Both the position numbers and the translations under genes were made by a program. From contig CM076144.1 of assembly GCA_038025085.1 (NCBI GenBank), positions 35,622,501 to 35,686,500 of the forward strand: DNA of 64,000 bases, written 5' to 3'. How positions within the stretch are numbered: the first letter of the stretch is position 1; every line of letters begins with the position of its first letter. Below are positions 11,837 through 25,392 of this stretch, one piece after another. The stretch is from Tetragonia tetragonoides (Eukaryota > Streptophyta > Magnoliopsida > Caryophyllales > Aizoaceae). The notes beneath the pieces are model-generated. The model searched no databases and was not told the DNA's origin. It was given only the letters and a program-made list of their open reading frames with translations.

Positions 11837-14800
11837 CTAATGTGCTTCCACAAGTATGTATAACGGCTTCCCCTTCAAACGTTCACGGCCCTGCAAAAAG
11901 TTGTGGATTTGTTAGAGCATAATGTATAATGAAGCAACAACACATCAAAAATTTGAGCAGCTGCATGAAAAATGATGTCCGATTCTTGTTTAACGGGATA
12001 ACGGGATGATGCTGGTCTGAATAATGCAACACACAAATCCTAACAAAATTCCCAAAATGTAAAACCGCGCACATACAACCTTTCCGATCTCATCGAAGTG
12101 CATGACTAGACAGAGCACTCAATCATCGAGCTGCAAATTTAGACAGCACTTTTGTCTATAGCACCATTGTTTGGAGTAAGAATTTCTGCACAGGTCTTCC
12201 AGAACAGCTCTCCAAGTTTCAAAAGTTAAGGAAAAGGCTTTTTACCATCTTGACTTTCCTAGCCTGAGGTGGATTACAATGGGTTGTTTTGGTGGTCTTG
12301 TTTCACACCTAGAGGTCTATCTCATATCAAGGTTTGTATACTTCATGACATACTAACTGATGATAGCCTCAGATATGCCTGATGAATACCCCTACCCTAG
12401 TCCCCACTGACCAGATCCATGGAAGGAAAATGTTAAATCTAAGTTCTCATCGAACACCCCAATTCATTTATTATGATTTATTTTCAACCACCACAGTTAC
12501 CCGGAGGTTCACTGGGCTTCATCCTTCAAGATCTTGTATGGTAAATGATCCTTTGTCAGTCACTGCAATATACATTGATAAAAAAGAGACGAGTTCCCAC
12601 ATGCACAGACACAGAAAAAACTTCAGAAAATCCAATTTGGGAGCTGCGCAACACACGGGACATTATCAACATAATGATTAGAACATCTCGACAGCGTTTA
12701 TCCCTGTCAGAAAGACAGTCAAATCCCACAAACGTAGATGACTAACTTAGACCATGAGAAAATGTCATGTGCATCGGCTAAAAGTTAACCCGCCAAAGTA
12801 GATGATTGACTTAGCCCGTGAATGCACGACCAATGTCAGGCACCACAAAGGAATTGTATCTCAATAATCTCATAAGTTTCTTCGGCCTATAGCTTTCCTG
12901 GATGTAAGAAGCAACACCAAGTGCAGGACTTTAACTTTGTTAGGATTTCATCAGGCCTGATACCAATTTATTAGATATGAATCCTCCATCAATCACTATC
13001 ATCAACAAAGATGAGTTACAACAATACCCAAACGAACATCCATCTCCAAATCTACTCACCCTTGTTGGAAAACCCCATAATCTGCACAATAACCATCTCA
13101 CTTTCCTCGTGGCATGTCCCTCGCACAAGGGTTTGGTGATGCCCAAGTAACAAACACCTCTTTTTTGGACATCATACTTACTAAATATTTTAACTCAGAA
13201 ACATTCTTCCTCATCCAACAAAAGTTAAGAATTTTCTCATCTTGATACACAAGGCACAATCTTACCAAAGAGGCAAATAAATACTTCACAATCATGCTCA
13301 ATGACTAACTAACAACAACCAACAAATGTTTGTTTGTCGTTCCATCATTCAACGTCCCACGTAGAATCTCCTAATTTGTCTTTTGTATTGGTCATCACCG
13401 GTCGTAACTACGTCTAAGATATTGATCTCCCCATTTTGAATCAAAGTTAGGGGTATAGAAGGAAACCAACCACCAATTTCACCTTGTCTTAATCTCGGTG
13501 CCCAAAAGAAGTGGGTACTTTAATTTGGACGGAGACATTCGGATATCTTGAAATGCCAAAACTATTGGGGATACTCCTTATATATGCATTAGCAAAAGAT
13601 ATCCTCAAGTTGGTTTGCCCTGTAAAGAAACACCTAGACGGAAGTGCTAATGAAAGGAGTAAGAACACCTCAATCATGTGTATGAATTAGTCATTTCCAA
13701 GGTTACTGACTAATGCTAGCCCTCAACCCCAACTGATTAAATTCAGAACCACAGCTAAATCACCAGATAATGAAAAGAAAACCTTAATCCTTCAAATTAT
13801 CTTTGTTCAAAGAGATATTAAGTCTCTCTTCTCCTACCAGTCTATCACTGATTGGTCCTGACTTGTATGTATCTAATTAGTTGCCAGACATTCTTAAGAT
13901 TCTCTTCCAGGGTTACTTCTCTTGTTTTCATTAGTTTCATAAAGGATTTAACTCATACCTGCATGACACACATTAAGGAAAGCACATGTTATTCATGTAA
14001 ATATATGCGGGAATAAAGTGTGCCACTAAGATAGTAAGATTGATTGGGAATTCTGTTTTATCCGCCACCAATAAAAGCTATAGAGAATGAACACAACTTT
14101 ATACATTGCTTTCACCATCACTTTTTACACCAGAATGATGATATTGAGAAATCTGACCTTAAGATCTGGTAATTCGATGACGCATGCACATTCAACTACT
14201 TCTGCTCCAGCACGTTCTGTACAGCAAAACAAAATATGACCAAGAGGAGTTCGCAATTAATATATGAAGAACAATATTCATGCAGCCATTTTCTATTGTA
14301 TGCCTCACAAAATTTAGCTAGTTAAAGTTCGCCTTCAAACTCTGAACCTTCAAACTGAATGTTACTTATATTGATCTATTGACTTCATACTTGTCCACCT
14401 AGATGACCACTGAACCAACAAACATGAAACCAGGCTTTGCAAGAGTTCCCAGTTTAGCTTGGGCAAGTATAAGAATACTATCTGGCAACAAGCCTATTGC
14501 TTCAAGTTGGACATACCATCAAACAGGAGGGGAAAGTTCTCCCTAAACCTTATCAGATTTCACATCTATAACGAGGTCATTTTGGTTACTGTTTCTCCAA
14601 TGTTTTAATCTCTTGATCCCACACAGCATAGCACACTTTAGAAACAGGAAAGGGGAATTGCTACAACAGCTAAAAGCCTAAAAACTTCTCTTACCCAGCA
14701 AACTCATAGCTGCACATAGAGTGCCACCAGTAGCAACCAAATCATCGACAACCAAAGCACGGTCTCCAAGTTCAACTGCTCCAACATGCATCTCCAGACA

Positions 14801-17800
14801 ATCTGTCCCATACTCTAACACATACTCTTCAGAGATAACTTCTCCTGTCAAGATGAAATACTATCATTCAGATTTAACTATTGAAGATCAACCAACTTCC
14901 AACACTGGCTCAATATCATACTGGAATTTGTATATTTAAAATGACAAGAAACTTATTCATAATCTACAAGATGCCTCGACACCTCACTGATATGATGAAA
15001 TATCATGAAATGAAGTAAATTATGTAGACTATAGACCACATCTCTTTGAACATTAACTTAAAATTTGATTAGACAATTGTACTTATAATAACTCTTCACA
15101 CTGGTAATTATCTTCGGCATAGAAGCAAGGAAATAGCTATTTCAAGTACAATCATATGTCAGAGAGAGCATCAATGAGATGTCATAACCTACACGATGCC
15201 TCGACACCTCTGCTGTGACAGACAAGGCACCAACGCCTACACCTAGTTCATGGTTCTGTGGCGGTCTTGAAACTATCAGCTACTACAAACAAATAGGGGT
15301 CCAGAAGAGACAAGGTAACTATGAAGTAGTGGAACCTCATGCCTACATATCAGATAAATATCCAATTCAAAGTTGTATACTACATCTCCTCACACCTTGA
15401 CATCATCCCCTCTTTCTAGTTTCTTCGCAAGTACACTGACGGCTACCCTTTTACAACGTGAATAAAACTTGCTTATGTAGCCTCTATCTCACCTGACTAA
15501 CCTTCTTGTTTGCTAACTGTATGTTGACTGGCGTAATATACTTCATAATTTGAAATGGGCTACAAGTTGACATATTAAGATTACTTTAGAAGAAAAGAAA
15601 AATGTTTTAAACAAGTAACCGTAAATTTCCAAAACAAAATAGCTCCTAATGTTCAAAGAAGTTAACAGTCTGTACAATAATTTGTTGACAGGCGGAGTGA
15701 ATATTAGCAAGTTGTCCAAGAATAAATTAGTCATACACATCGAAATACATTCATCATATATGCCTACTAAACAAATCTATTGAAAATTTTGAAATTTGAC
15801 AATATTAACACCATTATTTTCATAAACAAAAGCTGGAAGAACATACCAGGCAACTTTTTAGGCTTTCTTAGTGGCACAAACTTTGCCCCAATTGCCAATG
15901 CAATAGGAGGACCAAAAATGAAACCTCTTGCCTCAACACCTGGCAACACGAAAAATAAAAGTAAACATCTGATTCAGTCTAATTCATGAGACAACAGTTC
16001 CACGGTCAATGCAACGGAAGTGCTGTAGAAAGCTGGAAGTTGTGCCCTCACCATGGAGCAATTCAAGACTAGGCACGCAGGTATATGTAGAAAGGAGCAA
16101 TCAGTGATCAATATTGAACCTTAGTATCTACCATGCTTGAAGTTGCGATGAGCAACAGTAATGGATGTGATATTCACAGACTTCAATTGATGAGAGAATC
16201 CACAAGCTGTGCCAGTGCAAATTGATCACCAATGTCCAATATTGGGAATGGAATATCGAATATAGATTCTGGACAACAAATATTGACCTTTCGTTTTCTT
16301 TTTCTCCAGAGTTGAATACTAAATATTTCAACTGAGTACAATATAGGAGATCATAGACCCTAATTTATTTGATGTGTGGGAATAGTTTTGAAATAGGAAT
16401 AGGATCAGTCAATACCCATTTTTCTGATTGCTGAACTTTATTTGTTGGTAAATCCTCCTGGTATGTGGTTTGCCATAACTACCCATGTTCAATGGTTTTA
16501 CTGATCCGAAGCCTCATGGAATCAAGAATCTAAAACAGGGGGTGAATCCGAGCTTTGCTCGACTAATCCATGGGCCCTGAAGTTAACAACCAAGAAAATC
16601 TCCAGTGTGCCCCTGAGGGATAAAACAGAAACTACCCTTTCTCTCTCCTCTCCAAAATTTTTCTCCTACTTGGACATCCTTCGCCATTCAATCTCAATTT
16701 TTTCTTAATGTTTCATTTCTCTCTAGAGGTTTTTTGATATGCCATGTCATAATTCAAAAATCTCACGTATGTAAATCTTCTTGTTCTCAATGCTACAAAC
16801 CTCTAATAGGTTTGTTGTCTATGCCACATCACAATCAAAAAAGCAGGTTTGTCTAGCCAACCCGGTTGGGTTTGTAGGTTTATCACTATGAGAAGAATGT
16901 TTATTTGGGAGGTTTTTCTCCCCCACAAACCTTGATAAAAAGCTTGCAATTTAGGTCCCAAATCCAACCAAACAACTAATTTGAGGCATGAGATTTTATA
17001 TTCCATACGCCCCTAGTTTCAGTGATTCCATCCATACCTATAAAAATTTAAACGCCCCCTTCCATCCATACCCATTTATGGTCATAGTAGAAGATAAACA
17101 GAAACAAGTTATTCAAGTACCAGTTACAAAAGACTAAATCATGTTTAATCCCAAACAAGTCATCTTAGTGCTAATTCCAGCTTTCGCAACCCTATAGGCT
17201 ATGGGCTCATCAAACAACAATCATTTTCCATACATGTCAATAATCTGAGATAGCAATATTAGAGCTAAGAAACACCTCAATTACAATCATTTGAGAAGAT
17301 AGATGTCATTTCTATCTAATCCCATGAAGTTAAAAGAACAGATAGCTGTTTCTACTTAGAAGGTACTGTTTGATATACAAAGCATGACTACAATTTGAGC
17401 AAGAAGATTGCAAAAGTTACAAGGCTAGTTTTTTCCCCTGATCACAGGTGGACAGCAATAACCAGATAAGCACACCAAAAAAAGAGACAAAAATTTAACT
17501 AATATGCACATGCCCTGAGATATAAAAAAAATACCCTGGCCCATATCACCTCTAAATATGCACATGGATAGGGCACCACCAAAGTGAAAAGATTTGAAAA
17601 ACTTCCCTCGGTCTCATGTTGCAAGAAAAGGACACAAATTTAAGTTTGACAAGGACAACACATAATAGTGTATCTTACCAACATTAATAGAATCTAGCCA
17701 GATGAGACTCCTAGGATTATAACAGTTCTCCTTTGTTTTTTGTGCATTGCTAGAGGAGCTGGGGTTTAAATGTAATACTCCATATTGGTACCAATTCATC

Positions 17801-20800
17801 GTTTACCGTAAGTAACACGGCAGTTAATTTTCCATTTGGTGTTCATCACTTCATCCCAAGGTTCTTTTGTCCAAAGAAAAATGAAACCTACAAAGAATAC
17901 AATACTGGCAATGTACAGCCATAAGAGCAACAATAATAGAAAGGTTGATCTTTTATAGCCTGATGGCCATGGGGCAGTCAATAATGAGAAGGTGAGAATA
18001 AACTAGGAACAGAGAACCCACTCAATAGTAGAATTTGGACTTCATCACTCAACTTTAGCCAAAGGACCAAACGAATCACGAACCAAATCACAAGGGTCCA
18101 CCACTAGTGGATCCAGCGACAAGCCATAAAAAAACAATGCAAGCCCCTCATTATATTCACAGATGGTAATCAATAACACACCCCACTAAGACAGCCCCAC
18201 GGTCAAACAAAAATCACTCCAACCCAACAACAGTCACTTCCAAAATGTCCCCAAAACGACTCTTAAAGCCAACCAGAAACTTGGGCATACTCAAATGGAG
18301 TATTTGATTATTGAACTCCCAATTTTTTAACTCCCCAAGTTAGGCCCACCATTTTTCCAAGGTAGAATAGTTTAAAAGGCTGGGAAAAAAAGTTCCAAGA
18401 ACCTTTTGCTAGTAAAAAGTATACAGAGAGTAAACTAGTTTCCACAATACCCTTTTGTGCTTTTTAACAAAAGGAGTTATTGCTACCCACCATTCATCCA
18501 TCTTACTGATTACATCACAAAGAAGAAAGAAGCTGTCTTTCTTAGTTGGGTTTTCACAATAGACTTCCTGACAAGTAGAGCAGGACAGACATAAGAACAT
18601 ACAGGTGTTTCTACTACATATCCAACACAAGTTTTTGAGTAGTATTAACAAGTCTAAACTATAGGACAAACAATAAGTTCATCTGCAACAAATTGTTGAG
18701 CAGGAAGGAAGTAATTTAAGACAAACCTAAAAATAAAAAAAAAAATTTAAAAAATTTTAAAAAAAACAATACAGAAAAGCAAAGAAATTATGATAAGTAG
18801 GAAAAATGGAATCACCTGCAACCACTGAAATGTTCTTGCTTTTGTAACGCTCAACAAACATATCAATAGTATCCTTGAAGGCCTTGGGGTCAAGCAACAG
18901 AGTAGTAATGTCTTGAAACATAATGCCTACAAAAAATATTCACAAAAACCCATGATTTCCCACATTTAATTATGTATTTTCACTAGGTGTATGCCCCGTG
19001 CGATGCACGGGCTTGTAGTTTATCATTAGAAATATATTTTGAATGCTATCAAGTAAATAGGTTAATGATTTATCAATACCGTCTATAATAACTAATATGA
19101 AGTTACCCGTATAAAACCAAAGTTGTGCTATCTGAATATAAAATTGCTTATGTGAAATACAATAATAATTGTTTAGATTTAAATGATAAGTTAAATTTAT
19201 ATTTTTTCATACTCTAAAAAAGTATTCAAATAAATAGTTAAATGACAAATTCACAACCGCGCATACCATCTTGATAAATGTCTTTGGGGACCGTTAGATT
19301 TATACATTCGTGTACTTATGTAGTCCATAAATTTATCAACCGAGCTTATTAATAGCCAATATACTACTATTGGTTCTTATCTCTCTTTGATTTATATATT
19401 TTTTTACATAAAATTACTTATGTGTCATTTAATGTGTTTATGACAACGGTTTGATCCATGTAGATGAAATAATTTCCTTTGTTTTTTATACTTAAGAGAA
19501 TTTATCGAAGAAAATAGTGTTTAAATCTACTTTATTCACATTATTTTACCAAATTAGCATACTGCTCCATCTCCATGAACCATGTACTTTTGTTGGGGTA
19601 TAGAATCACTATGAAGATTAGATGCATATATAATACGTTAATTTATTAGTTAGTTTTAAAGTCTTTATGCATTTATTACTTTGAGTACTTAACCTTATTA
19701 AATTCTTGTATCTAGTTTTTGGTATAGTTTAGTTTAAGGTTTAATTATCTTCATCTATATCCTTCACTCAAATAAATAAATAAATATTTATGTATCCTAT
19801 TTATTAATTATATAATATGGTTCATGTATCCTCATTAATTGGTTAACTTAGCATTAGTTTTTGAATATGATGATGATTGGACATGATATGCAAAACATGT
19901 GTGAATATAACAACGCTAGATCAACTTTTAAATAGGATCATTTTATAGTATGTTCTTTTTTAGAAAATTCATACGCCAAAAACTTTTTTCAAGAAAATAG
20001 TTAAGTGATCAAAAACTTTTTTCAAGAAAATAGTTAAGTGATAGGTTTACAATTAACTACCATTTTCACGTGCTCTGTCAACCGAAATATTAAAAACCTT
20101 TACATGCTTATGTAATTCTATAACTTTCTACCATGACAATACCCATTACTAACATATTTATTCCTCTTTGGTCTACATTGTATTAAAATTATTAATAATA
20201 TTTTTTTCATTTAAGAAAATTTTATGTTTAATGCCAAGTATTATGCAGCAGTTGTTTCGATCCACATGGCCAAACTAATTTCCTATTTTTCTAATTAAAA
20301 GAAAATGGTTAAAAAAATAATAGTTATATTTACACCTATTTTACTTAAATATTGTACTAATTTACTACATTTATCCATCTTCATGGAGAATCACTTTTAA
20401 TTTTATTTGTTTAATGTCATGTATTATGCAGCGGTTGTTTATTTGGATTCATGTAGACAAATTAATCTTTTATTTTTCTAATTAAAAAATACAAAAAAAA
20501 AAAATTATGTTTACAACTATCTTACTTAACTATTCTACTAATCTCCTATATTTCTCCATCTTCATGGAGAATCATTAAAAAAATTCATATGTATAATCTA
20601 CCAAAACATGGATTATATATGTTAGGACTATTTTCTCTTATAAATTAGATTCGTTGTACCTAGTTTTTAGCATAATTTATTTTAAGTTCTTATACCATAT
20701 CTATGAAATTAATAATGTTCATGTGTCGTAATTAATTACATAACATGGTTCATGTATCGTCATTAATTATTTGGGTGACATGGCATTGACTTTTAGATAT

Positions 20801-21277
20801 AATAATGACTGGGATAGTGACATGGCATGACACGTGTCGATGCAGGGACTATCATGATCCAACTTTATATATATATATAGATTAGCAAAAAAAAACCTAG
20901 GCATTTTCGATTTCATCAAACACAAAAAGAACACCAATTGTCAAATATCACAATGCTATTTACCCATAATTTTCCTCGAGAAATACACATACCACAAAAC
21001 CACCATTTTCCCACTTTCACTCAAGCAATTTATCAAACACCCAAAGGGCTATTCTTCCCAGAAAACCAAAGTGCTACCCACAAAAAGGGAAGGAAAAAAA
21101 AAACATTTTCCCTGTTTTCAGCTGAGCATTTTAAACAAGACCCAGAAATCGAAATGCCAAAAATATAATCTTTAAGAAAAAGAAAAGAAAATTACCGGGT
21201 TTGGGGAAATCAGGGATGACCCGAATTTTAGTTTTGATGTCGTGAAGACGAGAATCTTCACCATTACAAGCCGACAT
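11837..21277 (-). CDS. APT: Adenine phosphoribosyltransferase (6 coding exons, 182 aa)
   Basis: APT converts adenine and PRPP to AMP and pyrophosphate (purine salvage) and also acts on cytokinin bases in plants. Exons on the minus strand: 21196-21277, 18816-18926, 15847-15939, 14695-14844, 14158-14216 and 11837-11890. They sum to 549 nt with matching phases and GT/AG borders. Diagnostic motifs are [20 protein letters not shown] (residues about 65-84), [12 protein letters not shown] and the PRPP-binding loop [13 protein letters not shown] (125-137). The protein ends [10 protein letters not shown]. The length fits the family (about 180-190 aa), and no targeting peptide precedes [10 protein letters not shown], so it is probably cytosolic. 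The gene is long because its introns hold transposons, including a Helitron in intron 1. Confidence 0.93.
11891..14157. other. APT intron 5
   Basis: This 2.27-kb intron has no other gene. On the minus strand TTGGTATCAGGCCTGA (about 12951-12966) resembles a tRNA-Met primer-binding site, so a decayed LTR-type fragment is possible. I could not find paired LTRs. Confidence 0.4.
15940..18815. other. APT intron 2 with a decayed MITE relative
   Basis: This 2.9-kb intron has no other gene. At about 16720-16935 it shares blocks with the MITE at 1389-1619 (ATGCCATGTCATAATT, AACCTCTA, CCCCACAAA), so it probably contains a diverged copy of that family. Confidence 0.45.
18983..20881 (-). mobile_element. 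Non-autonomous Helitron in APT intron 1 (about 1.9 kb)
   Basis: Read on the minus strand the element starts A|TCTATATATATATATAAAG (20881 downwards). It ends with a GC-rich hairpin CCCGTGC-ATC-GCACGGG followed by GGCATACACCTAG|T at 18983. A 5' TC, a 3' hairpin about 10 nt before CTAG, and insertion between A and T without target duplication are Helitron hallmarks. No Rep/helicase frame remains. The body is AT-rich. It lies in the same orientation as the host gene and does not touch the splice sites. Confidence 0.75.
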
Positions 21278-21682
21278 TGTTGCTGTTGTTGTTGTGGTTG
21301 GAGGGAAGAAAAACAGAAGGGGAGATAAAAGGAAGGCCTTTTTTTCTCTCTCTCTTCTGTGATTCAGGTGAGGACAGAATCTAAAGTAGAGAGAGAGAGA
21401 GAGAAAATGGATTGAGAGAAGAGAGATAGAGGGGTTGGTAAAAATGGTAATGGTATGGGAGGAGAGAGAGAAACCAAGAGGTGGAGGGGCTCACTGCACA
21501 AGGGATGAGTGAGTACTGAGTAGTGAGTTAGTGACTATGAGCATAAATAAATAGAGGAACCAAAGAACGATATGAATATCTCTGTTAATTTTTTTGTAGT
21601 TTGTAGTTTATAGTTTAATTTACTGTAAGGAAATTTTGGGTGAGGGTGAAAAACAAAGAAGGGGAGTATCACGAGGTCCCCT

Positions 21683-21697
21683 TATATATAGGGTTTC
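21683..21697 (-). promoter_or_regulatory. Candidate APT core promoter: TATA box plus telo-box
   Basis: On the gene's strand AAACCCTATATATAAGG occurs here. This is a telo-box (AAACCCTA) running directly into a TATA box, about 410 nt upstream of the APT ATG. The stretch between is pyrimidine-rich and suits a 5' UTR. Telo-boxes are common in promoters of plant genes active in dividing cells. The start site is inferred. Confidence 0.5.
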
Positions 21698-21835
21698 GCG
21701 CGCTAAATTGGATATGGGTTTGACCGCTTGTGGAGTAAAAATTTTGCATTGATAAACTTTGGGGTTTGAGTTTTGTTCTGTTTACTTGGATTGAAGTGGG
21801 TTCGTGATATACAAGCAAAAAAAAAAGTGGGTTCG

Positions 21836-22455
21836 TGATATGATCCAATCGCGTAAGGTATTGGACTTGGTCCCACACCGGTCTTATAGTGGATTAATGT
21901 GGGGTTTACTGTGTGTAAATTTATGGGTTTTTCTACCCTTTGAACCCTCTTCGATAACTTTGTATCAATTGGTATCAGAACTAAGCACCACTACTCCGTG
22001 TCCTCATATTATGGGTGGTGACGTCGGTATAGCAGTGTTCATCCGGGACAAGGCTGAGAAGCGTGGTGGATTGATATGATCTAATTGTAAGGTATGGAAC
22101 CTGAGTCTCATATCGGTTTTATGGGGGATTATGTGAGGTTTATATAGACCAGGGACGAAGGCAGAAATTAAGGTTAAAGCGGGCCAAAACTTACCATAAA
22201 TCTTCTTATTTTTGTTAGGATGGGCCATACCAATGAAAATATACTTAAATTTATAACTTTTATTTTTGGTGAAATACTTAAATTTGTAGCTTAATTATTA
22301 TGCATTTATTTATAATTGTATGTGTACAACAAAATTTTAGGAGGGGCCACGGCCTGCCCAAGCCCCTTAATAGCTTCGTCCCTAATATAGAGTTATGGGT
22401 TCTCCCGCTCTTTGAACCACCTTTTGAGGTTGGACTCTTCCATAAGTTTGTATCA
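21836..22455 (+). mobile_element. TRIM (terminal-repeat retrotransposon in miniature)
   Basis: LTR1 is 21836-21967 (TGATATGATCC...TTTGTATCA). It is followed after 2 bp by TGGTATCAGAAC (21970-21981), close to the usual tRNA-Met primer-binding site. About 90 bp of internal sequence leads to LTR2, 22072-22455, with the same ends. LTR2 is longer because a 235-bp hAT MITE sits inside it. There is no coding capacity. No 5-bp target duplication is evident. Confidence 0.65.
22150..22384. mobile_element. hAT-type MITE nested in the TRIM 3' LTR
   Basis: The ends AGGGACGAAG and CTTCGTCCCT are exact inverses. They are flanked by ATATAGAC (22142-22149) and ATATAGAG (22385-22392), an 8-bp duplication with one mismatch. 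Removing the insert restores alignment of LTR2 with LTR1, which confirms the boundaries. Confidence 0.75.
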
Positions 22456-22574
22456 CATACACTAGTTTTTTGTGTCTTCTTTCTCCTCTCCCTTTTTTTA
22501 ATATTCCCAAATTACCTCGCGTCCCTTATTTTTCAAGTTTGTATGGTCCCCTTTTTACTCCCCTCACTTTATTT

Positions 22575-22760
22575 TTTTTGGTATAGCAAATGGGAACTTC
22601 TTTCGTCTTTGGGCGTGGTTAAAGGACACCTCCTAACGCACGGCCTTGAGTATTCCACAAATTAATTCGTGTAGGTGCTCCCCAGGAGATTTGAACCCAT
22701 AACCTGGTATACAAGTTGCAACTTATTTACCCGTGAGTCAACACGTCTTGAGTACTCCCC
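22575..22760 (-). mobile_element. tRNA-derived SINE
   Basis: On the minus strand TGACTCACGGGTAAATAAG (A-box region) is followed by GGTTATGGGTTCAAATCTC (B-box). The 3' part reads GCCGTGCGTTAGGAGGTGTC and runs into an A-rich tail near 22575. The same 3' region recurs with a poly(A) tail at about 54840-54950, which supports a retroposon family. Confidence 0.55.
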
Positions 22761-23585
22761 TCACATATAATTGGTGTATTATACTACATTGCACCGAATG
22801 TATGCCAATCACAAATTCACGATCTTACCAACTAAGGTAAAGGCTTGGTTGTGTGATTGATGCAAAAAAAAAAAAAAAAAGTGAAGCACAGCCGCTACTT
22901 GCATTGAAAAGTCCTTGACCTTTTTTAGTTCACTATCCAAAATCTTGAACAATCGAACTTTTGGTGTAGTCCAAAGTAGCTTACCTACAAATTCCCGGTC
23001 TATTTATAGAGAGGCTCGAAATCAAATCAAAGATCCTTACCTAGCTATTTATTACAACCTCATGTTCATATCAAAGTTGCTTTCCACCATGTGGGCGCTT
23101 CGCAAATTCTTTCCTTTTCCCACGGAACAGAGGAAAAAAATAAAAATGCTCTGCTAATTTATTTGCAGATAACATTAAATCAGAAAGATATGTGAGGGAA
23201 ACAAGCAAGTTGCCAAATCCACAGCATGTTAATGCCCTGATAGACGTACAATGGGATTCGACTGTGTGTTAGCTTTGGGAAAGTGACACGGCGCTTCTCT
23301 TTTCCTGAATTATTATTGGACATCATTTCATTTATTCATTCAAAGAGAGCAACAATGCAAGTTGTTGGTATCACCTTGGATCTTCCTTCCCTAAACCAGC
23401 TTGCAACAAATTGCAACTTGTAGAGTTGTAGGGTGTATAAACACTCTACAGCTTATTTGTACAAGCCTAGTATCTAGCACTAGATACTAGTGCCTCATCA
23501 AAATTTCATCAATCCCATTCCCGTTTATTTGCTCATCTTTTTCCCTTTTACTTTTCTTTCTCTTCATCCATATGTCCTAAAAGGG
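22761..23585. other. Intergenic DNA, no gene seen
   Basis: AT-rich with an A17-type run at about 22864. No coding or repeat structure could be assigned. Confidence 0.4.
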
Positions 23586-23770
23586 ATAGTAGAGTTGGTC
23601 ATGGGATTGGATTCCATCACAAATGTCACGGGTTCAATTCTCACTAGGTCTCTTTATTGAGTCTCTGATCTCTACAAGATTTATTTTGTTGGCTTGCCTA
23701 GTGTGTTTGGTTTGCATGCTATTGTCTCTTACTAGATGTGCATAGGTATTATGTATTTGTTGTATATTTA
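23586..23770 (+). mobile_element. Candidate SINE
   Basis: TAGAGTTGGTCATGGG (A-box-like) is followed about 35 bp later by CACGGGTTCAATTCTC (B-box), then a non-coding body ending in a T/A-rich stretch. The target duplication was not resolved. Confidence 0.4.
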
Positions 23771-24273
23771 TTTAGTTGAGAGAAAGAATAGATATGATGC
23801 ACCTAGTCGATATAAAATGGGTTGCTAGCATGGAAACTAATTACAGAAGAATTACTACAAATAACAACAAATACATACTTTTCTTTTAATAGAACAAATA
23901 AATATTTTTTTTGAGGGGATAATTAAATATACTTGAAAGGTCACCATCTCACCTAACACTAAAAACAATTAAAACCCAAATGGTTAGAGAGAACTGCGAA
24001 AACAAGGAATGCTGTGAACACCTTCATCCGTTTTTAAAATTCCGGGATTTTCGCCTTGATACAAAATGATTAGAGCCCATTATCTTTCAATCTTGCAATA
24101 TAGTCTTTACTCTTCAAATAAGTGGTGATCCTGACTGAAAAATAAAGTTAAAAAAAAAAACAGAAAACAATGAGGTATTGACCTAATTTTTAAGATTGTG
24201 CTTTTGGTACATCCGTACATATCATTTTCCTTACCGACTTCTCTTTTCCTACTTGTATGCATAATGTATAGTA

Positions 24274-25077
24274 CTAGTTTTGGGTCCCGGACGATGTCTC
24301 GGGTTAGTATTTTGCTTATAAATCGTAGTTTGTATTTTTTTTAAGATTTAGAATGAGGCAACACTTTGAGGGTTTTTTTTCTTCTTTTTGTAAATTGGAA
24401 GATGACGTCAAAATTTTCTCACCTAATTACATAAAGTTATGAGACCCGTGCAATAAACCGGTTAATATTTGATTTAGTCATTGTAGCACGTATTTTTAAT
24501 TAAGATTTAGAAGGAATATATAATAGGTTGAACTTTATTTGTTCATAATTTTGGGAACATGAGAGTCACTCAAATAATGTCACAAAATGCTTGTAGATAA
24601 TGATTGAAAAATGGACTACTCAAAACATGTAGACCATATTTTATTTACCATGTGATTTTTAATTAATATAATACAAATATGTTGCACCAAGAATATAATA
24701 CAAATATGACTATCCTACATGTCGTGTCTACCTAACTTTAACCAAATATTATAGGACATATATATCTTATTTTGAAGGATTTTTCAAATCAAATCCAATG
24801 AAATAAGATTTATAATTTTTAGAGTTATGTAACTAAAGTTATTTTATTTTGTAGTGTCAAAAAAAAACTAATAAATAAGTAATAAAGATAACTAAAGATG
24901 AATCATTAATAAGTGAAACTTTGAGAATGAGTTGAGTTAGGTTATGTGGCAACTTTGCGCTTATGTGTTGCATGCGTGTCATCTTCACACTAACATGTTC
25001 ATGCGATGTGGCATCACACGTGTCCTTCTCACACGAAAGGCCCCAAGGCCGCACTGTGTTTTAATAGTAAGGTAAGA
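24274..25077 (-). mobile_element. Non-autonomous Helitron, about 0.8 kb
   Basis: On the minus strand it starts A|TCTTACCTTACTATTAAAAC (25077 downwards). It ends with the hairpin CCCGAGAC-ATC-GTCCGGG followed by ACCCAAAACTAG|T at 24274. The TC start, the terminal hairpin, the CTAG end and the A|T insertion site fit a Helitron. No protein is encoded. Confidence 0.65.
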
Positions 25078-25118
25078 TTGTATTGACTTTGTACCTTTCA
25101 AAAATTAAGTCATTTTTG

Positions 25119-25358
25119 GGTGCGTTTGTTAGATCTGAACTGACCAGAGAACTAAACTAAATTTGACTTCATTAAACTGGACACTAATGAACTGAACTGG
25201 ATACGACAACTGAATTGAACACAACTTGATATGTGAGACAAAAAGTATGTTTCTGAACTCAGCGCCACTTATCTGAACTGAAAATCAATTAACTGGATTT
25301 TAAATCACTGAATTGACACCTGAACTGAATAGACCATGTAATCTCTAACAAACGCACC
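25119..25358. mobile_element. MITE-like element, GGTGCGTTTGTTAGA family, copy 2
   Basis: A perfect 15-bp terminal inverted repeat: GGTGCGTTTGTTAGA at 25119-25133 and its exact inverse at 25344-25358. The interior is a degenerate GAACTGAA/ACACCACT repeat. No clear target duplication was found. Confidence 0.65.
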
Positions 25359-25392
25359 ATTTGACCACATTTATTAAAAGGTTGCAATATAG

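Noticed and set aside
12951..13150. LTR retrotransposon in APT intron 5
   Set aside because: Only a primer-binding-site-like string was found. No paired LTRs or coding remains, so it is not listed as an element.
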